A DNA stretch of 64,000 bases. Source: Warburgia ugandensis (taxonomy: Eukaryota > Streptophyta > Magnoliopsida > Canellales > Canellaceae). Within the stretch, counting starts at the first letter, position 1. Each line of letters begins with the position of its first letter. The position numbers were made by a program, and so were the translations under genes. Below, piece by piece: positions 25,336 through 37,430 of this stretch. Location: contig CP141130.1 in NCBI GenBank assembly GCA_035236585.1, positions 32,499,501-32,563,500 of the forward strand, in the 5' to 3' direction. The notes under the pieces are model-generated. The model ran no database searches, had not been told where the DNA came from, and was given only the letters and a program-made list of their open reading frames with translations.

Positions 25336-25343
25336 TATATATA
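25336..25343 (+). promoter_or_regulatory. TATA box of Tat-like LTR copy 3
   Basis: TATATATA preceded by AAACCACTCATT. The same context occurs on the minus strand in copy 5 (51985-51992), so it is a conserved part of this LTR family and the likely core promoter. Confidence 0.6.
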
Positions 25344-26440
25344 GCTCCATGTTTCATACGAATTTTCCAAGTAGGGGTTAAGTGAGATAACCTTGAAAGG
25401 AGCACTTTAGCTTAGATCTTACAAAGCTTGGACCTTGAATGTTCTTTGGTATTTTTCTTCATTTTATTTTTTAATTATTCTCTTGGTTATTCACTCTCTA
25501 ATTTGACGTTAGTAATTTACTTTCATAGCCTACTTTCATAGTTGTTTCACGTTGTTTTTACTTCTTTGAATTTGTTGCTAGTTCCAACCTTTTTTTTTTG
25601 CTTTCAAATCTCTAGTTTTATTTGTTTATTCCTTCAAGATCTAAGATAACTTCCATATGGTAGTGACATCCAAGAGAGGAGATAGATTAGAGCCTTGAGT
25701 TTCCACTTAGTTCTACATGTTTTTATCCTAGTTTTGCATCTTCATTTTGGGCAATTTTTCCTTAGTTCAATCACCTAGCCCTTGTTTCTCTTAAACTCCT
25801 TCATATGTTTTATTTGCATGTAATTATAGTTTAGTTTAGGATATTTATATTGAATTTTTTTTGTTGTTTAGAATACTTTTACAAGCAAGAATAGTGCATA
25901 ATTTCCATAAGTTATAGTAACTTTATGCATCTATATTTCTTGTGTAATTTGGTCATGATACAATAAAATTCTTTGTAAATTCTTGTTATGGATTACTTAT
26001 TTCATCAAATTACTTGAGATATAAGTTATTTCCTTACATATAAGTTGTTGTTTCAATAGCTTTTTAATGTGAGATTTGTTAAATGTTCTTAAGTACTGAA
26101 ATCTGGAAACTATATTTCCCTTAACTAGTTATTTGCATATTGTTTTGAGATATAGAAAGTTTCCTTTTTGCATTTTAGAAGTTTCCCTTTTAGTAAGCAT
26201 TAGGTTAGGTAAGTTTTAATTTGAGAAAGTTTCTAATTTAGTAGTTTTCTTAAGTTTCATTGCTTAATTTGAATCTTTCTAAATTGTTGTAGTTTGCTTT
26301 AGTTAATTTCATGTTAGTTAGATAAGTTTTCATTTTCATTGTTTAGTTTTAATTTAGGAAAGTTTCCTTTTTAATTTTAGTTCCTAATTCCATACATATT
26401 TCTAATCTGAGCTCCTTAATCTCCTAATTCAATCCAAACC

Positions 26441-28832
26441 TGTAACACCCCAGATATTTAAGATTTTTTTTTTTATAATAATAATAATGGAATTTTAAAT
26501 AAGAGCATTTGGGATCCCATAAGAAAAGTTTTATTTAACCTTTTACTAAAACATATCTTAAAAACTCCAGGTGTAAATTTCTCCTTTCTTAGAATGACAT
26601 TCATATAAATTAAAACATAAATAGATTTAAAAAAATACGCGTATCAATCAATGTTAAATAAATCAGCGCCTTTATTTTAAATCAAATAAATGTCCAAACC
26701 AATAATAATATGGCCCAGGGTCTATCCATCATAACATCCCATATAAATGTCCAGCATATGTCCAAACATCTCAATCAAATCCAAAACATAAAGTATGCAG
26801 TCCATAATTAAATTTAAATGATAATCCTCTCTAATGACTCACATCACTGTCTAAAACTATAGGAAAAAGTAGTCTTCACCAGCTCTCACGGTTTCTCAAT
26901 AGCTTTTCCTTTCCTGATGTCGCGCTCGAGAACTAAGGCATTACAAAACAAAGCAATGCCTCAGCAAGCTATTGCTTGTGTAGGTACATAGACAATTAAT
27001 GTAATAAATGAAAGAAATAATTAACAACACTGATGAAAAGTCTATCATTTATGAAAATAGCAGTATCATAATGTCATGTCCAAATAAATGTCAATTTATT
27101 CCATATGCTAAAACATGCATTTCACAGAGTCAAAACATGACATAAATCAATGTAAATGAGCATACAATCATAATAAGGGCACCCTTAGGTAATGGGTCCC
27201 ACAACATCGCACTAACATCACTGATCAGGAGTACTCATAGCCAACCTCTGAGTGTCGTCACACCCAAGCATACTATCCATAACCATGCTCATCATACATG
27301 CACACATAACAAGAATATGGGCCATCATGCTGTAGTGGCAACCCTCCATGGGTATCAACCACTGCCGCTCTCCATCGACACCATAACGGGAGACTTAACG
27401 TCTGTCCCCATGGAAAGGCTCAGACCGGTAGTGTGGACTATCCATATTACCAAACCCCTACCGAATGCCATCTATGGGCAGGTGTCTATCATATCACAAT
27501 ATCATTACATCACAATCTCGGAGGGTGGGTGGCCAGCCCTATCCCTCCTAGCATGACGCCCATCGGGCAAGAGCACCCGTCATCAAATATAAAACACGAA
27601 AATCATATGTATATGCTAAAACTCAAGAGCACTCATAGCTCACAATCCCCAAGACATGCCCATCATCCTGGGGTTAGCCTATAAATGGACCAGCTAATAA
27701 GCCTCTATTCTTATTTCTATGTAAATCCATGCATTTACGAGATATAATAATCAATAAGTCTCTATTTAAGCATAATTAATTAACATCATGCTTATAAAAA
27801 CATTTGAAATAAGTTATTCAATAAAATATTTCAATTTGGAATAATCATAATGTGCTCAAGGTCGGATGAAATCCACGATAAATGATAATTTCAATTTAAA
27901 ACACAATCACACATGATGCTATGTTTAAATATGGTCATCTCCGACGGAGCTACAGAGCTCCGTTTTGAGCAATTTTTGCTCCGTTTTTCTCAGAATTCTC
28001 TCTAGAATCCATTTATGCCCTCCTTTTTCACTGATTTAACAAAAAACCATGGTTTTTAAATGATTTTTTCCAAGTTCCTAAAATCATCCCTAAGTACTGG
28101 TTTTTGCGTTTTCTGGAGAAACCCACTGTTGGATCACTCCCAAATTTGAAAGGTTTGATCTTAGGTCTCTTGTACACTAGTTAGACAGTGCGATTTTCAA
28201 ATGGACATAGTTTGATCCATGAAATCATGCTCCAATAGTAGCGTGCACAGAGTTCCTAGGAAATCTAATTTTTTCTGATTTTTAAATGCTTTTCTAATTA
28301 GTTTTCCTATTTAATAAATACAGAAAATAGGGTTTAAGGCTTACCTTACGCCTGGTTGGGGTTGCTCGTGTTGCCGGAGTTCCACTGGCCAAAAAAATCC
28401 AATCTTTGCAAAGCTAGGTTTCTGAGTAAAAACTCAGAGAAATGCTCAAGGTGGAGTGTTTTGGCTCTTGGGGAAGGGTAGATATAGGGTTTAAAGTCTT
28501 AGGGGAAGAGAAACTCTTCCCCACACATCTCTTTCCACGTCTCTCCGGCGGTTTTGCTGGAACTGGTAGAGACATGTGGAAGACGGGGGTGCCATTATCA
28601 ATTTGGACCCCTGTGTAACACATCTCTGTCAAATGACCAAATTGCCCTTTCAACTTCTACGGCTCCTAACTCCCTCGTTTGAGTTGCGTTTTTTGCGTTC
28701 TTAGTGGCGTTGAAATCGTATCGACGAGCACTTTCAAATTCTTATGTTTTCAAGAAAAATTTCCATCTATAAATTTTTATTTTTATTTATTTAGAAATTT
28801 CTAAATTTATACTAAAAATGAAGGATATTACA
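26441..28832 (-). repeat. 3' LTR of the Tekay-like element
   Basis: 2392 bp with TGTAAC...ATTACA ends. It is nearly collinear with 33505-36499 but about 600 bp shorter, mainly in a GC-rich block. Confidence 0.95.
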
Positions 28833-28846
28833 TCCTTCCCTGCTTA
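28833..28846 (-). other. Polypurine tract of the Tekay-like element
   Basis: On the minus strand a purine-rich AGCAGGGAAGGA lies directly before the 3' LTR start TGTAATATCC, the standard site for plus-strand priming. Confidence 0.8.
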
Positions 28847-28849
28847 TAA

Positions 28850-31800
28850 AAATTTTGTCCTCGAAATTTAGCTACATACCTCTATGTAAATAACTCTGGA
28901 TGAATCTTTTGCATCTCCTCCTCAGTCTCCTAGGTAGCCTCCTGTAATGAATGATACTGCCAAAGGACTTTGACCAAGGCAATGGTCTTATTCCTTAACT
29001 CCTTGACTTTTGTATCCAGGATGCGCACTGGTCTCTCCTCAAACGTCATGTCAGACTATAGCTCTCCTGGGATCTACTCCAATACATGTAAGGGATCTGG
29101 CACGTATTTCCTCAGCATAGACACGTGAAAGACGTCATGTACATTTGCCAGCTATGGTGGTAAGGCTAGCTGGTATGCCACTGACCCAACTCTACGTAAG
29201 ATCCCTAAAGGTCCAATATACCTAGGGCTAAGCTTTCCTTTATTTCCAAACCTCAACACCCCTTTCATAGGAGAAACTTTCAAGAATACATGCTCACCTT
29301 CAGAGAACTCTAAGTCTTTTCGCCTCTTATCTGCATAACTTTTCTGTCGACTATGAGCTATCAGTAACCTCTTCCAAATGAGTTGGACTTTCTCTGCACA
29401 TTCTTCCACTAACTCAGACTTCACCACACGTCTTTCTCCTACATCACTCCAACATAAAGGTGACCGACAAGGTCTACCATAAAGTACCTCATATGGAGCC
29501 ATGCCAATACTAGCGTGATGACTATTATTATAGGCAAATTCCACCAAAGGTAAATGATCTTCCCACCTACCCTTCCAATCCATAACACAAGCTCGTAACA
29601 TATCCTCAATAGTCTGTATGGTCCTCTCGCTCTGTCCATCTGTCTGAGGATGGAATGCTGTGCTAAATTTCAGTCTCGACCCTAATGCCTCTTACACGCT
29701 CTTCCAGTATTTTGAGGTAAATTGCGTATCTCGATTCGATATAATCGTCAAGGGAACGCCATGTAGACTGACGATCTCCTTAACACATAATTTTGTTAAA
29801 CTATCCACGGTCTGATTCTGTCTGATAGGAAGGAAATGAGTGGACTTGGTCAACCTGTCCACAACGACCCATATCATGTCGTGGCCGTTGGCAGTCCTTA
29901 GAAGACCCAAAATAAAGTCCATGGTAATATGGTCCCACTTCCACTCAGGAAGGTCCAGTGTCTGAAGTAATCCTAATGGATGCTGATGCTCAGCCTTAAC
30001 CTGCTGACAGGTCAAACATCGTGCAACGCACTCTCCAACATCCTTTTTCATACCATTCCACTAGAAATGCTTCTTGAGATCCTGATACATCTTAGTACCC
30101 CCAGGATGAATCGTATAAGGGGACTCGTGTGCTTCTTGAAGTAACTCGAACTTCAATTCATCATCTGTTGGTACTACCAACCTTCCCTTAAATCTAACTC
30201 CTCCATCTGGTCCCCTCAAAAAATCTGTCTTATCTGTCAGATCCTGTGTTTCCTTATCTTTGCCCTGTGCCTCTAAGATCCTGTCAAAGAACTTTGACCG
30301 AGTTGTCAAATTGGCAATCATCACACCCAACTTCCTACTCAGGGCATCTGCAACGACGTTAGCCTTCCCAGGATGGTACTGTATGGTGAAGTTGAAGTCC
30401 TTGAGATACTCCATCCATCTGCGCTGCCTCATGTTCAAATCACTCTGAGTAAAGAAGTACTTGAGGCTCTTATGATCAATGAATATCTCAAATCTCTCAC
30501 CATAAAGATAATGTCTCCAGGACTTCAATGCAAATACCACGGCTGCTAATTCCAAATCATGTGTTGGGTAATTTACCTCATTTGCTGTCTAGACGCATAG
30601 GCAATTACCTTCCCATGTTGCATCAACACTGCTCCTAATCCCTTGCCAGAGGTGTCGCAATAAACTATATAACTGCCTGCACCTGATGGTAAGGTCAATA
30701 CCGGAGCAGTAGTAAGTCTCCTCTTGAGCTCTTGGAAGCTCTCCTCGCAAGCCTCGGTCCATACAAATTGAGTGTCTTTCCTGGTCAGGGTGGTCAATGG
30801 TAACGCGATCTTAGAGAATCCCTCTATGAAACGATGATAATATCCTGCTAAACCGAGAAAACTGCGTATCTCAGTCACTGTCTTGGGCCTCTCCCAGTGT
30901 AGTACTGCCTCTACCTTTGCTGAATCCATGGCCACTCCATCTTTAGATATGACGTGGCCTAAGAAATGCACCTGTTCTAGCCAAAAATCACACTTACTAA
31001 ACTTGGCATACAATTGATGTCTACAAAGTGTGTCCAATACCATGTGGAGATGCTCTCTATGTGCCTCATGACTAGGCGAATAAATCAAGATGTCATCCAT
31101 GAATACAATCACGAACTTATCCAAATAATTCGAAAAACATGGTTCATTAGATCCATGAACACTGCAGGTGCGTTCATCAATCCAAACGGCATCACTAGGA
31201 ACTCATAATGACCATAACGACTCCTAAAGGCAGTCTTCGAGATATCCTCTTCTCTAACCCTCAGCTGATGATATCTTGACCTCAGATCTATCTTGGAGAA
31301 CACTTGTGCCAATTGGAGCTGATCAAATAAATCATCTACGCGTGGCAAAGGGTATCGATTCTTTACGGTAACACCATTCAACAACCGATAGTCAATGCAT
31401 AGTCTCAGTGATCCATCCTTTTTCTTCACAAAAAGGACTGGTGCTCCCCATGGTGATCCACTCGGCCTAATGAAGCCCTTATCCAATAACTCTTGCAATT
31501 GTTCCTGAAGCTCTCTCAACTCTGCTGGAGCCATCCTGTATGGTGCCTTAGAGATAGGCGATGTACCTGGCACCAAGTCGATGGCAAAGTCAATCTCCCT
31601 ACTTGGCGACAATCCTGGTAATTCCTCAGGAAAGACATCAGCAAATTCATGGACAACATCAATCTCGTCAAGCCGTGGTTGCTCCTTGTCCTCAACAGCC
31701 ACATATGCGAGGAATGTGTTACACCCTCGTGCATAAAATCGCGTTGCTTCCATAGCAGAGATGATGCATGTACCTGACTGATCTTTCTTACCTTGGAACA

Positions 31801-32160
31801 CTATTTCTGGTTGCCCAAGTATAAGAAAAGTGACTCGCTTCTTTCTGCAGTCTACCATAGCCCAATAGTTGACTAACCAATCCATCCCAACAATAACATC
31901 GTAGTCTACCATGTCTAGTAAGATGAAGTCTGTGTCCATACTCACGCCTGATATCTCTACAGGTATTTCTCTAAGATATTCTATAGTCTCTACTGTCTCT
32001 CCCACAAGTGTCATAATATCTAATCCAAATGCTAGTTTGTGTACACATACATCAAGGCAAGAAGCAAAAATACATGATATAAAAGAATGTGTAGACCCTA
32101 TGTCAAAAAGAACTTTGGCATGTCGATCTGAGACTAGAAGAGTACCTTCTACGACCTAGT
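28850..32160 (-). pseudogene. pol region of the Tekay-like element
   Basis: Domains in order on the minus strand, with rough positions: protease (to about 31850, with a GMDWL block), reverse transcriptase (about 31600-30950, with a CIDYR-LN block, a KIDLRS block and the FMDDIL active-site block), RNase H (about 30900-30300), integrase with zinc-binding and core parts (about 30200-29450), and an integrase tail ending in a chromodomain-like block (about 29035-28880, with VRILD and LVKVLW). The chromodomain and the LTR length place it with Tekay/Del chromoviruses. It is broken in several places and presumably inactive. Confidence 0.9.
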
Positions 32161-32169
32161 GTGATGTCT

Positions 32170-33363
32170 ACGCCTGTCCTAACATGATGGAAAATACTCG
32201 TCCCTGGCTACATGGCGTGTTAGCTGTCTCTGCACCCATCTCGGTCTGCCTCTCTCTACCCCTTAGGACAGTCCTTAATGAAATGGCCGACGTCTCCACA
32301 GTTGAAACACCTGTATGGGTATCTCTAGTAAGGTGTATAGGGTTGTCTCTATGGTTGGGACTGCCTCTGCTGCTGTGGTCGGTCGAATCTATTGCACCCT
32401 TGCCCAGGGTGCCAACCCTTGCACCTATCACATCTTTTCCTCTCAGTGTCTCTCTTAAATTTGGCCTGTGGTGGATGACCTGATGCCCCATGTGTCTGCA
32501 TAGCACCAAACGGCCGCTTACCCTTAAAGGGCTAGAACGCACTCCCTCTAGTCCTAAGAGATTTCTTCTCATGCATGGACGCCATATCAGCAGCATCTCG
32601 CACAGAAGTGGGTCGCGAAGAAATCACTCAATCTCTCAGCCAAGGAGTCAACTCATCCACAAATCTGTCAGTTGCCTATGTCTAAGGCCAATGCGTGAGG
32701 TGCAAATCTCCTCAGTCGTGTAAATCGGTTCAGATACTGCTGAACTGTCATGTCCCGCTGCTCCAACGTGGCAAACTCCTTCTTCATGGACTACAATGCA
32801 TGGGGTGGAAAATACTGGGTGTCGAAAGCCTGTTTAAAGGCTGCCCATGTCATCGTCTCGGTCGGATATGGTCGAGTGAGTGTGAAAGCCTGCCACCAAA
32901 AGCCTGCCTCACCCTTCAGTAGGTAGGAGGCTACTCTAACTTGATCCTCTGGTGAGATCTTCATAACGTCGAATGTTCTCTCTGCTTCACATAACCATCG
33001 CTCGGCCTCCTCCGTGTTACCATCGCCATAAAAGGGTTTCACCATCTTTTGAAACCTCTCTAATAATTTGTCAGTCTTCTTAGAGTCACTTATAGCATCG
33101 CCCTCCGTGGCTCTAGGTAAGGGTGGTTCCTGTACTGGTTGTGAGGACTGAACTGATGAAACCATGGGTGCCACTTGAGGTGGTGGAATAGGTCTAGGGT
33201 TACCAGCGTCAACAGCTGTCCTAACCTGCTGCTGTATAAGTGGTACTAGTCCTGACATTAAATGATTCAATAACTTGGCATCTCGATCCCCTTGATCAGA
33301 GGACTCAGCAGGTAGGGCCACAGGTGTAGCAGGGGTAGACCTTGTCCTTCTTCGAAGAGCCAT
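32170..33363 (-). pseudogene. gag region of the Tekay-like element
   Basis: The part nearest the 5' LTR encodes a protein starting MALRRRTRS, with a proline-rich stretch and then the retrotransposon gag block (FYGDGN..EAERWL, LKGEAGFWW, FDTQYFP). This is the capsid-like protein that packages element RNA. A zinc-knuckle region follows toward 32170. The gene is broken. Confidence 0.9.
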
Positions 33364-33486
33364 CTATCAAAAGTTTTAAATGTCACTAAGTGTATGTTCC
33401 TCTCTCATAGTTTCTCTCTCTACAACTATTATGGACTGTTACTCCCATATAAATGGACATTTACAAGGATTATGATGGACTAGACT

Positions 33487-33500
33487 GGGCTTTGATGCCA
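33487..33500 (-). other. Primer-binding site of the Tekay-like element
   Basis: Minus strand TGGCATCAAAGCCC lies four bases inside the 5' LTR end. It resembles the common plant site complementary to initiator methionine tRNA (TGGTATCAGAGC). Confidence 0.8.
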
Positions 33501-33504
33501 ACTT

Positions 33505-36499
33505 TGCAACACCTCAGATTTTTAAGACATTTTTTTTATAATAATAATAATGGCATTTTAAATAAGGGCATTTGGGATCCCATAAGAAAAGTTTTATTTA
33601 ACCTTTTACTAAAACATATCTTAAAAACTCCAGGTGTAAATTTCTCCTTTCTCAGAATGACATTCATATAAATTAAACCATAAATAGATTTAAAACAATA
33701 TGTGTATCAATCAATGTTAAATAAATCGGTGCCTTTATTTTAAATCAAATAAATGTCCAAAACAATAATAATATGACCCAGGGTCTATCCATCATAACAT
33801 CCCATATAAATGTTCAGCATATGTCCAAACATCTCAATCAAATCCAAAACATAAAGTATGCAGTCCATAATTAAATTTAAATGATAATCCTCTCTAATGA
33901 CTCACATCACTGTCTAAAACTATAGAAAAAAGTAGTTTTCAACAGCTCTCACAGTTTCTCAACAGCTTTTCCTTTCCTGATGTCCCGCTTGAGATCTAAG
34001 GCATTGCAAAACAAAGCAATGCCTCAACAAGCTATCGCTTGTGTAGGTACATAGACAATTAATGTAATAAATGAAAGAAATAATTAACAGCACTGATGAA
34101 AAGTCTATCATTTATGAAAATAACAATATCATAATGTCATGTCCAAATAAATGTCAATTTATTTCATATGCTAAAACATGCATTTCACGGAGTCAAAACA
34201 TGACATAAATCAATGTAAATGAGCATACAATAATAATAACGGCACCCTTAGGTAATGGGTCCCACAACATCGCACTAACATCACTGATCAGGAGTACTCA
34301 CAGCCAACCTCTGAGTGTCATCACACCCAGGCATACCATCCATAACCATGCTCATCATACATGCACACATAACAAGAATATGGGCCGTCATGCTGCAGTG
34401 GCAACCCTCCACGGGTATCAACCACTGCCGCTCTCCGTCGACACCATAACGGGAGACTTAGCATCTGTCCCCATGGAAAGGCTCAGACCGGTAGTGTGGA
34501 CTATCCATGTTACCAAACCCCTACCGAATACCATCTATGGGTAGGTGTCTATCATATCACAATCTCGGAGGGTGGGTGGCCGGCCCTATCCCTCCTAGCA
34601 TGCTGCCTATCAGGCAAGAGCACCCGTCATCAAATATAAAACATGAAAGTCATATGTATATGCTAAAACTCAAGAGCACTCATAGCTTGCAATCCCCAAG
34701 ACATGCCCCTCATCCTGGGGTTCGTCTATAAAAGGACAAGCTAATAAGCCTCTATTCTTATTTCTATGTAAATCCATGCATTTACGAGATATAATAATCA
34801 ATAAGTCTCTATTTAAGCATAATTAATTAACATCATGCTTATAAAAACATTTGAAATAAGTTTATTCAATAAAAGATTTCAATTTGGAATAATCATAATG
34901 AACTTAAGGTCGCATGAAATCCACGATAAATGATAATTTCAATTTAAAACACAATCACACATGATGCTATGTTTAAAAATGGTTTAAAAATCAAGGCAAA
35001 GCATTAATTGTCGTCACCTACCTCAATGTGAGACCACTAGCTTGCTAATAACTCCCTTTAACTGGTATGTTCAAGTGCACCTGTACATGTCACACCACTA
35101 TTTTAAAAATTTTCTAAAGAAAAAGTGGTCATTTATAAGTTTTTAAGTTAAAACTAGGTCCGCGTCATCTATATGGACACAATGCCTCTTTCGGATCGCG
35201 ATTTGGACCTCTCTAGCTCCCAAAAATCAAGTTTTAAGTTCAAGAGTACATGAATGGGGCCTGCCGGACCACCATAAGGTGGTCTATACCGGCGGTTCCA
35301 TTTCCGCCTGTTTAAACTAGAAAAATTCGGCGTCATGAAGACGCCCGCACTTAAGACGCACCGCGGGGACGCGCCGTGTGCGTCCTCGGGATCGTGACGC
35401 ACCGCTGCGTGCATCACGATCGTCAAGACACCATGCGTCCCGACTCTCCCTGACAGCCCTCGCCTGTCCTCCAAGCGCGTGTATGTTGCACGCATGTGTG
35501 CGATGTCGACGTCATTTGACGTCATCCTCTGCGCGTCCTGGAGTGTGTCCCGGCATCAGCGCCAGGGCGCCGACACCGGAGAAGACGACCGAATTCTGAT
35601 CGTCTCCGGCGGAGCTACAGAGCTCCGTTTTGTGCAATTTTTGCGCTGTTTTTCTCAAAATTCTCTCTAGAATCCATTTATGCCCTAATTTTGCACTGAT
35701 TTAGCCAAAAACCATGGTTTTTAAATGATTTTTCCCAAGTTCTTAAAATCATCTATAGGTACTGGTTTTTGCGTTTTCTAGAGAAACCTACCGTTGGATC
35801 ACTCCCAAATTTAAAGGGTTAGATCTTGGGTCTCTTGTGCACTAGTTGGATGGTGAGATTTTCAAATAGACATGGTTTGATTCCTGAAATCATGGTCCAA
35901 CAGTAGCGTGCACAGAGTTCCCAAGAAATCTGATTTTTTTTCTGATTTTTAAATGCTTTTCTAGTTAGTTTTCCTATTTAATAAATATGGAAAATAGGGT
36001 TTAAGGCTTACCTTGCACCTGGATGGGGTTGCTCGTGTTGTTGAAGTTCCACTCGTAGGAAAAACCCAATCTTTGCAAAGCTAGGTTTCTGAGTAAAAAC
36101 TCAAAGAAATGCTCAAAGTGGAGCGTTTTGGCTCATGGGGAAGGGTAGATATAGGGTTTAGAGTCTTAGGGGAAGAGAAACTCTTCCCCACATGTCTCTT
36201 TCCACGTCTCTCCGGAGATTTTGCCGGAACTGGTAGAGACGTGTGGAAGACGGGGGTGTCATTATCAATTTGGACCCCTGTGTAACACGTCTCTATCAAA
36301 TGACCAAATTGCCCTTTCAACTTCGATGGCTCCTAACTCCCTCGTTTGAGCTCCATTTTTCGCGTTCTTGGTGGCGTTGGAATCATATCGACGAGCACTT
36401 TCAAATTCTTAAGTTTTCAAGAAAAATTTCCATCTATAAATTTTTATTTTTATTTATTTAGAAATATCTAAATTTATACTAAAAATGAAGGATATTACA
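33505..36499 (-). repeat. 5' LTR of the Tekay-like element
   Basis: 2995 bp, TGCAAC...ATTACA on the plus strand. It contains a GC-rich, CpG-rich block at about 35280-35600. Confidence 0.95.
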
Positions 36500-36651
36500 A
36501 AACCCCTCTATTTTGGCTGAAGCTAAATAATTTAAATAAGATCAAATCTATTGTAAATTTGTAAGATTCCTCATGGGATCAACCTTGTTTGCATAAAAAT
36601 ACTACATCGATTTGTGTGCATGGGAGTTATTTAAAACAACACATCAATCAA

Positions 36652-37430
36652 ATGCCTTTTTCATATCTAGTTTGTGAAGGATACCACCTTTTTTGGAACT
36701 TTTCATCATGTCTAGTGTCTAATTTGTAATTAAAACTCCATATTTAATGTTTCTTCCCTTCAAATAAGCTTATTGGTTGTCAGAAATGACTTCTTTTGAT
36801 GCCTCCTTTAGCATGTTAGCTAGCAACTTAGATATGATTTGGTAGCAATTTCTTATTATTCTTATTGGCCTGAAGTTTGTCAATTGAGTAGCAACTTTCT
36901 TTTCAAGGATGAGAGTTACAATTGAAGCATTAATGTGCTTGTCAAGGTTGTCCATTGAAGAAGCCTATAATAATTCTTTTTATATCTTATTTGACAGTAT
37001 TCTAGTATTCTTGATTGAATTTTAGATAGTACATGTCTCCCCAAGGGCTCTATTTGCTCCACTAGAAACACTACCCTTTCAATCTACTCTTCTTAGAAGG
37101 GGAGATCAACATTGGATTTTTAGAGGTCATAGCTTCTTAAAGTTTTAAGCATCTAGGAATCGAAGAGAAGTCCTTTTTGATGTATGAAGTTGCTTACAGA
37201 ATTTAGCGATCTCCTCATAAATGAATTCAGGGTCTTCAATTTTTTCCATCAATCATAAGGCATAAAATCTAGTTAGATCTCTTCTGTGAGCTGGCTACAG
37301 CATGAAAAAAATGTTGTGTTTTTGTCACTAGTTACAAGCCATTTTATGTGTACTCTTTGTGTTGGGAAGTGTGTTTTAAATCTAAGCAATGTTTTTTAGA
37401 CACTTCATTACTTCATGGAGTCATTATTTA
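36652..37430 (-). mobile_element. L1-type LINE, central segment
   Basis: On the minus strand the translation shows, in family order, a W.V..DKNTTFF block (about 37330), an IDGK.IEDPEF.YEEIA block (about 37240), and a NA..VTLI..K..A..L.NFRPIRI block (36850-36950), followed by L.KLD..KAFD at the insertion point. These are the start and first motifs of an L1 reverse transcriptase. The gene is broken by stops. Its 3' half lies at 23502-24154, across the inserted LTR. Confidence 0.8.

Larger units (their letters stand above)
26441..36499 (-). mobile_element. Tekay-like Ty3/gypsy chromovirus, full-length but broken
   Basis: The element has all structural parts on the minus strand: 5' LTR (33505-36499), primer-binding site, gag, pol in the order protease, reverse transcriptase, RNase H, integrase and chromodomain, polypurine tract, and 3' LTR (26441-28832). 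A perfect target duplication AAACC flanks it (26436-26440 and 36500-36504). It lies within Tat-like LTR copy 3. The coding part carries roughly six or more breaks, so it is a fossil. By eye the two LTRs differ at about 5% of positions over their first 300 bp, which suggests an age of the order of one to a few million years, depending on the host's rate. Confidence 0.95.
24155..36646 (+). mobile_element. Tat/Athila-like solo LTR, copy 3, split by a Tekay-like element
   Basis: The two pieces (24155-26440 and 36505-36646) together give a 2428-bp LTR with ends TGATTTGTTC and CAACACATCA. A perfect 5-bp target duplication ATCAA lies at 24150-24154 and 36647-36651. It is in plus orientation, opposite to the other four copies. 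A TATA motif TATATATA is at 25336-25343. It sits inside the reverse-transcriptase gene of a LINE, and is itself interrupted by the complete gypsy element at 26441-36499. Confidence 0.85.
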
